Origin: Plasmodium coatneyi | Taxonomy: Eukaryota; Apicomplexa; Aconoidasida; Haemosporida; Plasmodiidae | Length of the DNA: 64,000 nt | Direction: 5' to 3' | Assembly (NCBI RefSeq): GCF_001680005.1 | Contig: NC_033560.1 | Location: 561,501 to 625,500 of the forward strand | Shown: piece after piece, positions 1-10,900 of the stretch | Position numbering within the stretch: position 1 is the stretch's first letter | How the letters are laid out: every line of letters begins with the position of its first letter | The notes under the pieces: model-generated | Databases searched by the model: none | What the model saw: only the letters and a program-made list of their open reading frames with translations | What the model was told of the DNA's origin: nothing | Position numbers and translations under genes: made by a program

Positions 1-89
1 AAAGTTCGCAAATAATCAACAAAGTATTTTTTCCATAAAAAAATTTTTCCTAAAAATGGCCCAAAAAAATTGCTGGAAAAATTATTGCG

Positions 90-126
<37 letters not shown>

Positions 127-546
127 CCCCGCGGAAGCGTACACTATGAAAACGGTACGGGGGTACAAAAATACGCCGCCTTTCTAAAGAGGCTGCAAAA
201 TGGTAATAAAGGGAGGCACGAAAAATAGGAAAAAAAATACTTCTAACCTTTAATTCGAATGAAGAAAATTTATAGAAAAAAATATGACTCGCAAAATGGG
301 AAATTTAAAATTGTAACAGGCTTTTTAACCCTCGCGCGGACGTCCTTTTCAGTGGCCGTCATTTGCTACCCACCTATCTATATATGTGGTATGTAATACT
401 ACCCCTACCCGCAGGGGGGTTATTTCCCCCAGTGACGTTGCCGCGTTGATATTTTGCTGTATGTAGTTTAGCGCGAGGGGGCAAGAGCTGCCCAAGCGGT
501 CATGGCATAGTTTATTATGGCCTACCAAGTATGCGTAACTGTTCTG

Positions 547-586
<40 letters not shown>

Positions 587-1747
587 CGTTTGATCTTTTA
601 AGTTGGGCCTATCCCGTAAGCCAAAAGCGGCACAAACGGAGCTGCGCGAACAGGGAAGTCAGTCGCTCTTGTGATAATGGTAATATATTTATACTGTCCT
701 CGATTTGTTTGGCCATTTCGATATAGGAACGGAACCCAATCGTAGCACCATCCATTTTCTACGTGCGGAAACTTCAAGCAAAAAGCTATACCATTCCCCC
801 GCGGGCTCCGCTTTTCCCCTCGTAGTTTATGGTTTGCAGCTTCCGTTGCACAGTTTGCGGTTTGCTTTTCATAGTTCACTGTTTTATGTTTTTATTTTTC
901 CTTCACTTCGCGTTCCTCTGGAAAAGTGACCACTTATCTGTGAGGGACCATTTGGACCGCGACATTCTGAGCATTGAACACGCTTAGGGTGAAGCAAGCA
1001 GAACTGAAGGGGAAAAAAAAAAAAAAAAAAAAAAAACACCCGTACGATTGTACGTCCATATTATACAAGCTTGTGTGTACGTCCTGCTTGTGCGTGGGGA
1101 TCACTACCCTCTAACTTACAGCGTTTTTTTCCACAGAATATCACATCTTACGTGAGCACACACCCTCTTTGTTAAAGGTTGCTTCTTTTTTTTTTTTTGG
1201 AAGACAAAGTTGTGCGGAAAGAGGGCAAAATTCTCTCCTCCTTCGGCAGCATAAGCGTGCCAAAGAAGACACACGTCTAGCACTTGCCGCATCGGGGAAC
1301 GTTTGCACTTACCCCGTATGTATCTTTCTCATTTATGCGTATCTTCGCGTCCTTTTGATGCTCCCCACCCGCTCATTAACCCTAAACTAATTTAGCCAGC
1401 AAATATGTACAGGTGGTAGGGGGTACCCGCATTTGTATATGTTAACGGCGCAGAAGGGGAAGAAACTGCAGAACGTGTTCACCAGTGGAGAAGGGGGTAT
1501 TTGTGTATACTTACGTGAACACGAACGGAAGGCACTTCTCTGTTCCTTCGCTACGCCGTAGGTAACCCTGTGACACATGGAGAATTCTTTTACGAGTACC
1601 CCAGTTTTGTGCCCACATCCCTGTGCAGCCTAGCGCGAACGGGCAAGAAGTACTGAACCGACCGGAGCACGGAGGATCTGCCCCAGAGCGGCACGTCAAG
1701 CTATACATCGAGGGACAAATAAACAAATAGGTCACGCATAACCGAAG
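1..1747. other. Intergenic region upstream of PGS1
   Basis: No coding region can be supported here. The stretch is AT-rich with long homopolymers, including 32 T at 93-124, 36 T at 551-586 and an A tract near 1013-1036. A more G+C-rich segment at about 600-960 shows no codon structure or RNA signature that I recognise. The last few hundred bases should hold the promoter and 5' leader of the gene starting at 1748. Confidence 0.6.
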
Positions 1748-3580
1748 ATGACGCTAAAGTTCGTGATCCGAGAACCCAAGGCGCGGGTCCTGTTCTCGCC
1801 CACAGAATTCTTCGACACCCTGAAGGGCATGTTCCGGAGCTCCAGAAACCGAATCGTCATCAGCTGCCTGTACATAGGAATAGGCGAGCTGGAGAAGGAG
1901 TTAATAGTAACCATAAAAAATAATAAGCACATAAAAAATTTGAGAGTAGACATTTTATTGGATAAACAAAGAGGTACAAGGCCAGAAGGGAAACTGAAAG
2001 AATCCTCGGTGAGTATGCTCTCTGACCTCTTCAGCTATGCAGGGGACATAAATATTAGCTTGTTCCACAATCCCCTACTAGGGGCAGTGTTGTATAATAT
2101 TTTACCCTACAGAGCCAATGAAGCCATTGGAGTCATGCACATGAAGGTGTATATCGGAGATGACCGTCTGATTTTGTCGGGGGCCAATTTAAGTGACAGC
2201 TACCTTCGAAACAGACAGGACAGATATATTCTGATTGAAAATAAATTGTTAGCTGATTCCGTTCATAAAATTGTGAATTGCATTCAGAAAATGTCCTTCA
2301 GCGTGAATGTTGATTTGGGTGTCCACTGGGGCAGTGACTCAATGAACCCACTCATCGACGCGCATACTTTCCGTGAGCAGTATTACAGGCGGATACAGTT
2401 TATGCTGAGTCAGATCAGGGAGGACATTGTGCGGCGTACACAGGGGAAGGTGGAAAGTCAGATGTATGATGACCATTTAGGTGAATGTCACCCCTCAACC
2501 AGCGAGCAAGAAGACTTCTTCAGCCCCCTGTTCGTTAATAGCGAAAGCATCCTGACCGTGGAGCTGGCGCTGCAGAGCGGCTTTTCCTCACCCCCCATAT
2601 ACGACGAAAGCCAAATGTTGGAAAACATGCTCAAGAATGTAAATAAATATGATCAGAGTTTAATCATATCATCGGGGTATTTGAACTTCCCAGAAAATTT
2701 TTTAAAATTGTTCAGAAATATATATAACAACCTGTGCTTTAAGAAGGGCATAATACGCTTCATTACAGCGTCCCCAGCAGCTAACAGTTTTTTTAAGTCC
2801 AAAGGCATTTCCTACTACATACCCCTTGGGTACACAGTCAGTGCGCACATGTGCGTTGAATTCATCACCAAAAATATTGTAAGCGTTTTTAAAAATTTAA
2901 ATAGAACAGACCCTTTGAAGAAAAAGGAAAAGGTCTGCACAGATATTTATTTAGAATATCATAAGCCCTCCTGGACCTTCCACTCGAAGGGGATGTGGCT
3001 GATTGGTAATTCCTCCCAGAGGGAAATTCTCGACAGCAGCACAACCTCTGGTGAAGATCCCCATGTAGCAACAACCCCCCAAATGGAAAATGTTACAAAT
3101 AGTGTGTGCACTAGCCAAAATTATGAACAGTCAGAAAAAAAAAAAAAAAATTCCCCTTTTGGGATAGCTAGCTCTCCACATTTGTTCAATAATGATCAAA
3201 ATTGCCTGAACAGGTCAGCTAATTTGGAGGAGATAAAAAAAAAAAATGTGTGTGAAAATATTTTAAAGAGTGAAGAAATGGACCATAATCAACACGGTGA
3301 CGATAATCAGCTTGATTCTACCTCAGTGACCCAAAACTTGGGCGACCTACCATGGGGAACAGTTATTGGAAGCTCCAACTACGGCTACCGAGCAACGTAC
3401 AGAGACTTGGAGATGAGCTTCGTGATCAAAACGAATGATGAAAATTTGAAGCGCCAGTTCCAGAAGGAGTTGGACATCATTTACGAGTCCTCCAATTTTG
3501 TCCACATGGACGAGTTGAATTTGAGGTACCCCCGCTGGCTGCGACTGGTGTACCGGTACCTCGTGCGATGGTTGTTGTGA
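1748..3580 (+). CDS. PGS1: CDP-diacylglycerol--glycerol-3-phosphate 3-phosphatidyltransferase (PGP synthase)
   Basis: A single-exon gene of 610 residues in the phospholipase D superfamily. PGP synthase makes phosphatidylglycerophosphate from CDP-diacylglycerol and glycerol-3-phosphate, the committed step to phosphatidylglycerol and cardiolipin, in mitochondria. Two HKD-type motifs are visible. The first is near residue 130 (HMKVYIGDD followed by GANLSDSYLRNRQDRY). The second begins near residue 411 (FHSKGMWL) and resumes near residue 537 with GTVIGSSNYGYRATYRDLEM, which matches the eukaryotic PGS1 pattern well. The stretch between the two halves of the second motif is a Plasmodium-type low-complexity insertion of about 120 residues with Lys and Asn runs. 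No clear N-terminal presequence is seen. The ATG at 1748 is the first in frame after an upstream stop. Identification is firm; localisation is inferred from the family. Confidence 0.9.
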   Translation: MTLKFVIREPKARVLFSPTEFFDTLKGMFRSSRNRIVISCLYIGIGELEKELIVTIKNNKHIKNLRVDILLDKQRGTRPEGKLKESSVSMLSDLFSYAGDINISLFHNPLLGAVLYNILPYRANEAIGVMHMKVYIGDDRLILSGANLSDSYLRNRQDRYILIENKLLADSVHKIVNCIQKMSFSVNVDLGVHWGSDSMNPLIDAHTFREQYYRRIQFMLSQIREDIVRRTQGKVESQMYDDHLGECHPSTSEQEDFFSPLFVNSESILTVELALQSGFSSPPIYDESQMLENMLKNVNKYDQSLIISSGYLNFPENFLKLFRNIYNNLCFKKGIIRFITASPAANSFFKSKGISYYIPLGYTVSAHMCVEFITKNIVSVFKNLNRTDPLKKKEKVCTDIYLEYHKPSWTFHSKGMWLIGNSSQREILDSSTTSGEDPHVATTPQMENVTNSVCTSQNYEQSEKKKKNSPFGIASSPHLFNNDQNCLNRSANLEEIKKKNVCENILKSEEMDHNQHGDDNQLDSTSVTQNLGDLPWGTVIGSSNYGYRATYRDLEMSFVIKTNDENLKRQFQKELDIIYESSNFVHMDELNLRYPRWLRLVYRYLVRWLL

Positions 3581-5054
3581 CGACGGCAGGGGGGGGGATA
3601 TGGAAAATGAGCGGCCGGAGTCTCTCGGGCCATCTGTGTATTCGTCCATTTGTTTGTTTATATGCTTACCCACCTGTTTATGTGCCTATCCGTTCAGTGG
3701 CATTTTTGTCCATTCGCTTATTCCATATCACCACGACCCCCCTTTCGGTGCCGCACAAACAGCGCACCAAGGCAAAGAGAACATCGCGCCGGGCTTCTTT
3801 TTTTTTTTGTGAGTTTATTTTCCCCCCCCTTTTGGCAATTCACAAAATGCCGATGTGTATGCACACGTTCTTCTCATATTTGTGCGAATTGTTCGCTTTT
3901 GCCAAAATTTGTTTTTAAAGTGTTTTGCAAACTTTTTTTTTAAAAAAACGGACATACGTATTCGCTACGTGTGTCACCCCAAATGGATTAAAATTCCATT
4001 GCCCCACCGTGTCCTTTGTTTAACTTGCAACATCCTGTTTAATTTGTCCTCAATATATTTGCAAAGACGGGAAAAAAATATAATTTTATTTTGATGTTAT
4101 TTTTGCAACGCATTTGATATTCTTATAGGGCATTTGAAAACTATTCCCTACGTGATGCTTTTTTTTTTTTTTTTTTTAATCTTCCACCTTTTACCATCAT
4201 AAAAATGCATAGTTTGTACTTCTTACAACGACAAGGTCACGAACGAGATACTCGCTGTGTCGTTCCACAATGGGGGATTTACAAAATGTGTACGCGCCTA
4301 GTACAGTGTATAAATGTACCACCTCATTTGCATGCAGCTTGGTCCACAATAATTTTTACCCTCTTTATGAAGTGATCTTCCAACTTTTGAACTCAACGCG
4401 ATCGCCTCCTGTGCAGGGGGGTCGAACTGTTTTGTGTACCCACGTGCACATCCACCTCCTTCCGCACGTAACTGGAACAGTCAGAATACTACTCCGGTTA
4501 TCCCGCGATCTCGTTATCCCCATCCTGTGGAGATGCAAAAAGAGGTGGAAGCGGAATGCGCACCTCCGGGGTGTCCCATCCTTGGCAGCATCGCAATGTT
4601 GTAGCGTTTTTGAAAGGTGCAGATTTTAAATGAACCTCCGCGTTAATGACTGTGCGGTTGGCTGCGTTCCCTACTGCGCTCCTTAATACTAACCTTATTG
4701 ATAGGCTCATTTCGTTTTTCCTTCCTCCCCATAAAAATCAAACGCTCAATGACCATCATTGCGGAGAAGTTGGTCAGGGAACAAAATATTTGACGCGGCT
4801 TACAGGGTGATGAATAGGCACTCCTGCGAACACAACCTTTAGTGCCGCGTCAAGGGGGGTCATACCACAGGTAGTGACCCCCACCCCTTACACATGCGGG
4901 CGATGTTAATAATGCAGGGAATGGAAGAAAATAACATGGAGACACACAGAGGGGGGAAACGAGCTGGTGCGAAATAGAAAAGTGTGCAAGTGGATGTTGG
5001 TCCACGAAGGTGCAATAACTACAACTGTACAAGGTGAACTGCTACCCGTAAACT
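3581..5054. other. Intergenic region between PGS1 and the signal-peptide gene
   Basis: About 1.5 kb with short poly(T) tracts and no open frame with plausible protein composition. It should contain the PGS1 3' UTR and the promoter of the gene at 5055. I see no RNA gene or structured element. Confidence 0.5.
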
Positions 5055-6661
5055 ATGAAATTTTTTTCTTTTTTCCCCCCCCTCTTGGTGCTATTCTTCC
5101 TCAGTCCATTTCGCGTTACACTAGCCTACAAGAACGCAGCTCCCGTGGGGATTAACCAACTCACGATTAATCGCTTCTCGAGGCACCCTAACAGGAAATG
5201 CAACGCACTTTTGTTAAGGCAGCCCTCCCAAGTTAGCTGCTTCACCCAGGCAAGGTTACATAGTGAACCGTTGGACAAGGAGATCCAACTCTTCGACGAA
5301 ACGAATGAGGAGGAAAATTCCCCTCCCGTTTTTATGAACAAGTCAGATGAAAATAATCCCATTAAAGACACCCTCAGGAAGACCAAAAAATTTTGCAATT
5401 ATTTAACGAGCAAATTAGGGAGACTTAATAAAAAACTGAGGGAAATAAAAAAACTGGAAACCATCTTCTATGCGAACCCAAGCATATTAACGGAGAGTCA
5501 ACAAGTGAAATTAAGCAAAAAAAAACAAATAAAAAAGGAGCTCGTTTTAATCCATCGGTACAGGAAAAAGTACCTCGCTTACAAAAAAAACCTGACCAAA
5601 AATATCGATGACACGTCCCCCTTTTTTTACGCCAAGAAGAAGACCCGCCACAAGCGGCAGGTCTGCACCCCCCAGGAGTTCAGGAAAATATGTAAGCACT
5701 GATTGGCAAGGCGCGCAAAAAATGACGAACAGTGTATAAATGAACCGAGCGGGGAAATACTACAGAGGGGCTTCGTCACGTGTTACTTTGTTACTTAGCT
5801 GCTTTTTCCCTTTCCCCCTCCCCGTGCAGTGCAATCGGAAGACCCCAAGGCAACTGTCCAACGAGTGAAAAGCATAGACTACGACAAGATCCCCAGGAAC
5901 GTGACCGACTACTTAGTGTTTAACAAAGTGGGCAAGAAAGAGGAAGTCAAAATTCTCTTTGGCCTCAAAGCTGTGAAGATAAACGGAAACATATGTGAGG
6001 GGAAAAAGGCAAATAGCGAGAACTCCTCGCCGGCCTACACATGTCCATTCGGGAGCGTGAACTAAGCGGGAGATCCCCCCCGGATTGTCGAATGAGCAGT
6101 TTGTTCCATCTGCTCTTGCACATTTGTTCACGTTGCTACATTTATTTTTTATTTATTTTTTTTTTTCTCGCGCCCCTCCCCCAGTGGATGATGAGAATTA
6201 CATGATAAACCCGGGAGTAGACAAAGTGGAAGTGTTCAACGAGGAGGTCCAAATTCACGAAAGCCAGTAATGCAAAATGGAATAAAAAAAAAAAAAAAAA
6301 AAAAAAAAAAGGCGCGCCGCGAACCGGTTGCGCATTTTATGTTTGTTGCATAATTTCATCGTCGCTCTAAATGTATCTGTGCAAAAAAAGTTTTTACAAC
6401 TCTACTAAGTCTACCCATGGGGGTGGTTATCCAATTATGCACATCCGTAAGGAGTGTTTTTTTTTTTTTTTTTTTTTTTTTTTCCAATTTGGACTAGCCA
6501 AATTACCCCACGTTTATTTCTTCCCCCCTCGCAGCTACGTCGTAAGGAAGAGGTTTTCGAAGAACCAAAAAAAAGTCCTCCAGGAAAAATCCAAGGAGAA
6601 GTTATCAGACGTCAGACGAGAGGTTAAAGAGTTCGAGAACTTTTTCAACATAAAGGAGTGA
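5055..6661 (+). CDS. Conserved Plasmodium-type protein with signal peptide and a PYM-like Lys/Arg-rich helical motif
   Basis: Four exons are supported by GT-AG junctions and matching phases: 5055-5691, 5830-5994, 6185-6266 and 6535-6661, giving 336 residues. The start ATG opens a strong hydrophobic signal sequence (residues 1-24, MKFFSFFPPLLVLFFL...). A basic Ser/Asn-rich stretch follows, as in apicoplast transit peptides. Around residues 120-170 lies a basic helical segment containing RLNKKLREIKKLE and then a Gln/Lys helix. It resembles the L-x-KKLRxIxxLE motif seen at the C-terminus of PYM/WIBG and in eIF2A-like proteins. The C-terminus is basic and coiled-coil-like. I do not recognise the gene itself. 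An apicoplast RNA or ribosome-associated role is a guess from targeting and basic composition. Confidence 0.75.
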
Positions 6662-7903
6662 GGACGGGCACACTTGCTCATTAAGGAAAAAAGATGTCTA
6701 CCTGGTCTTCCGCGTCACACCGGTGAAGCAACTTCCCGTTGAAGAATTTTCCCAAAATAGCCAATCAGAAATGGTTACTTCCAAGGGGTGCTCTTGCTGG
6801 GGAATACTATCCCTCGGGAGAACTTAGCCATTTAAGTGTAGGGTCTTTTTTTATTTTTTTCTGTATCCCTGTTTGATGGGCTTTTTCAAATCCCCCACTT
6901 CGTACACACAACAGCATGCATGCATTAAAGAACATTTCATATGATCAGGTGTATGCATATTGACCTGAGGGTGCCGGTCACCTCATTCTACCAATAGGTA
7001 TATATAAGGAAGTATGTAATATATATGTGTTTATATATGGGTACGTTCTTTTCGTGTATCGATACACTCTGTCATGCATGATATATGAACGGTGTTTTGC
7101 TTTCTCCCGTGGTGACACGCTTCCACAGACTTATTTTCCCAACCCCTTTGGGGGATGCACCCACTTTTCAAACAAGCACATGGAAGCTGCAAAGTTAAGA
7201 ACACTAAGCAAATGGTATTAAATTGTATTACATCCAGGTTACCTATCACCTCTCATGATTGATCCTATTTTTTTTTTCTTTCACACCGATTGCGTTGCAG
7301 AATTATTAATGGGTGCCTACCTTTTCAGTGTGCCCGTCGCAAATGTACCTAAGCACCTGAACGGTTCAGTTTTTTTTTTTTTTTTCTTTATTTTTTTATT
7401 TCTTCATTTTATTGTTTTATTGTTTTATTATTTTTTTTTTCTCTTTCTCTTTTCCCTTGTTGCGAAATTTGTAATTTTTTTTTTTTGTTTTTTTTTTTGC
7501 ACAACATTAGGTCAGTGGCACGCAGCCGCCACAGCATTGAATGAAGAGTTCATTCGAATTAGTTTTCACGTCGACTGTTTTAACGCCAGTCCATATTGAA
7601 TGCGGTCCACATTCATCCCGGTCCGTATTCTCCTTCGTGAAACGGACGACCGTTCTAGGCAGTACCAAGTTAATCATCTTTCGAAAGATGTATACATAGG
7701 TGTGCTCCTAAGGGGGGTATACACTTGCTAAAGCGGTACCGCCTCTCTATATTTTCCCCTAAAAGGGAAGGAGGTACACTCTCCTTTTATTTGTGGCTGT
7801 TACTACGCCTACCATTTTCTATTTGCCGTTACGTATTGTTGAGGGAGAGTACTAATCGCACTCCACCTGGGCAATAAAAAAAAATTATAAAAAAGAAAGC
7901 ACA
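6662..7903. other. Intergenic region upstream of the SWR1-type helicase
   Basis: No protein gene is supported. It holds T-rich tracts, especially at 7370-7500, and a GCATGCATGCA element at 6912-6922 that matches the TGCATGCA core bound by some ApiAP2 factors. The promoter of the gene starting at 7904 should lie here. Confidence 0.5.
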
Positions 7904-10900
7904 ATGAATAGCCCCACGTTTGATAATGTACTGCATGCCAAGTCGTACCGACTGAACTTAGATGACATCCAGAACCTGGGGTCCCAATACTTTTCCGAGA
8001 ATAACAGAAAAATAGCCAAATACAATGAGGAGATCAACCTGCTCAAGCAACAGTAAGCAGCCACCAAGCGCAGCCCCACCAGCACCTACTAATTTGCACG
8101 CCTCTACGTCTGTATTTCTATACTTGTACAATTTTACTTATTTACTTTTTTTTTTTTCTTTCCTTTCTCGTACCGCAGACTCAACTACCTGAATGAGAAA
8201 ATGGGAAAATGGTAACGAGCAACGAATGTGCGTGGCAGCGTGCGGGAAAGACACGCAGGGGACACGTGGGGATACAAACAAATATTCCATTCGATGTGTC
8301 TCCCTCCTTATCTGTTCGCATAACCCATTTTGTGTCTCCCCCCCATTTGCAGTGGATACGTGCACAAGGTTATCGAGCCTGCGAAGCCCTCAGAGTTGAC
8401 CTTCTGGTGCTACGAACTGAAGGAAATGGTAAGTCATCGAAGTCATCGCGTCTGCCCCCAGGGGGGTGGGTTCATTGGTTCACCACGCCGCTTCTACACA
8501 GAGATACATATTTAACACTCCCCTTGTGCCCCCCGCAGAAGGAATTCCAAGACCTGGTGATGTACGAAATAAAGAAGAAAAAAAAGCACTTCAAAATCCT
8601 GAGCCACAGCTGCGTCAAGTACCTGAGCAACCGTGAAAAAATAAAACAAAAAAAACAGGAAGAGGAGGAGAAGCGGCTGAAGGCGCAGTCCAAACACATC
8701 TCATCCTACATGGATATGTTTTGGAAAAAAATAGAGAAATTAGTTTGGGAAGAGAAAAAGAGGGAGTTGCAAAAAACGTTAAATAAAAAAAAAGAAATGA
8801 GATTTAAGAGGTTCGTGAAGGACGCAATCAAAAAAATTAAACGAGCTAGACAAGACAATGTGCACGAGCTGTTCGTCAATAGACACGCCAGTGTAAGCTC
8901 GTTCATCCCTAGTGAGAACGTTACGTTTTCTTCGCACCAGGCTCCCACGGAGGGGAGCAACGACCGGACTAGCAACGACCGGACTAGCAACGACCGAAGC
9001 AGCAATGGCCGAAGCAGCAATGGCCGAAGCAGCAATGACCGAAGCAGCGTCAGCAGCAGCAAACGAATCAGCAGGTTAAGCAGCGAAGGGGCTAGCGGGG
9101 TAAGTGACGAACGGGTGATCAGACGAAGGAGTAAAAGAGTGAGCGCAGGAAACTTCGAATTGAGCAACGTGCGAAGCACCGCTCGAAGCAGCACGAACAA
9201 CACGGATGGTGGTGACGTGCAAAACCTGGCAGACGATGAACTGAAGGAAGAAGACTTAACCAACCAGGAGGAGGAAGATGTCCTGTTGGACGAGGAAATG
9301 GAATCGAGTGACGAGGAGGAGGAAGAGAAGGGGAAGGAAATCAGCCTCCTGGATGATGAGGCCACCATGCCCATTGAAGAGCTGCTCAAAAGGATGTATG
9401 GCTTTAAGAGCGGTGAGGAATACCTCGATTTGATGCGCGAGGGGGAAGAACCAGCGGAAGAACCGTCAGATGATGAAGATGCAGCAGATCACCGGGAAGA
9501 TGACGAACAGGTCGAACGGGACGAGGAGACCGCCCAGAGTGTAGGCACCGAGTCGAAGACGAACGAGAAGAAAAGAAAGCTCGAAGATGCGGAGGGGGAA
9601 GACCCGCCAGTCGAAAAGAATGTAACGAAGAAGAGTGATGAGCCCATCGAACGGAGGAAGAAGCGAAGGAAGAGGAGGAAACGTCACAACGGTGGGGGTA
9701 CACACATGCACACGGATAGGGGTAATGGAGGGGAGGAGAGTGAGTCTTCCTTGTCGAGCACCTCCAACGAGGATATGCTCATGTGCAATATGGACGAAAA
9801 GCATTTAACAAAAATACCCCCGTTCATAAAGGCAACTCTGAGGGATTACCAACACGCAGGACTTCACTGGTTACTTTATCTATACAAAAATAACATAAAT
9901 GGAATTTTGGCAGACGAAATGGGATTAGGAAAAACGTTGCAATGTATTTCTCTTCTGAGTTATTTGGCATACCACTTCGACATTTGGGGACCCCACCTGA
10001 TAATTGTACCGACTTCTATCCTCATAAACTGGGAGATCGAATTGAAGAGGTTTTCTCCCTGCTTTAAGGTACTGTCCTACTTTGGGAACCAAAACGAAAG
10101 ATACAAAAAGAGAGTTGGTTGGTTCAACAAAGACTCCTTCCATGTGTGTATATCTAGCTACTCCACGATCGTTAAGGATCACCTCATTTTTAAGAGAAAA
10201 AGGTGGAAGTACATCATCCTGGATGAAGCGCATAACATAAAAAACTTTAACACGAAAAGGTGGAACATCATACTCAGCTTGAAGAGGGAGAATTGTCTTC
10301 TAGTCACTGGCACTCCTTTGCAGAACAGTTTGGAAGAGCTGTGGTCTCTTCTGCACTTCCTCATGCCGAATATATTTACATCCCACTTGGACTTCAAGGA
10401 ATGGTTTTCCGACCCCCTCAATTTGGCTATACAGAAGAGCAAAATAAATGACTCCAGAGAACTGATCGATCGACTGCACACTGTCATAAGACCATACATC
10501 CTGAGGAGGTTAAAAAAAAACGTGGAAAAAGAAATGCCCAATAAGTATGAGCATATAATAAAATGTAAGTTAACGAGGAGACAACAGGTTCTCTATGATG
10601 AGTTTATACAGAACAAACAGGTTCAGAACACCCTCAGCAGTGGCAACTACATTGGTCTGATGAATATACTCATTCAGCTTAGAAAGGTTTGTAACCATTG
10701 TGATTTGTTCACGAATAAACATATCCAGACGCCGTACTTTTATCTCATCCCTATAAGCTTTTATGTTCCTCGTTTTTGTATCCTCTTTGAGAAGACTTAC
10801 CATTTGGACTTTCAGCTTATTTTGTTCCTCCATAAGGAGTTCACCTCGCTCGGTGGAGTGCCCCTTCAGGGGCAAACGAATGGAAATACTATATCAAAGT

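Noticed and set aside
480..520. tRNA-like GCCCAAGCGGTCATGGC word
   Set aside because: It resembles a D-arm A box, but no B box or T stem follows before a 36-T tract.
8706..9389. Minus-strand 227-codon frame inside the SWR1-type gene
   Set aside because: Ser/Leu-rich mirror of the acidic and Ser/Arg-rich coding strand; a shadow frame.
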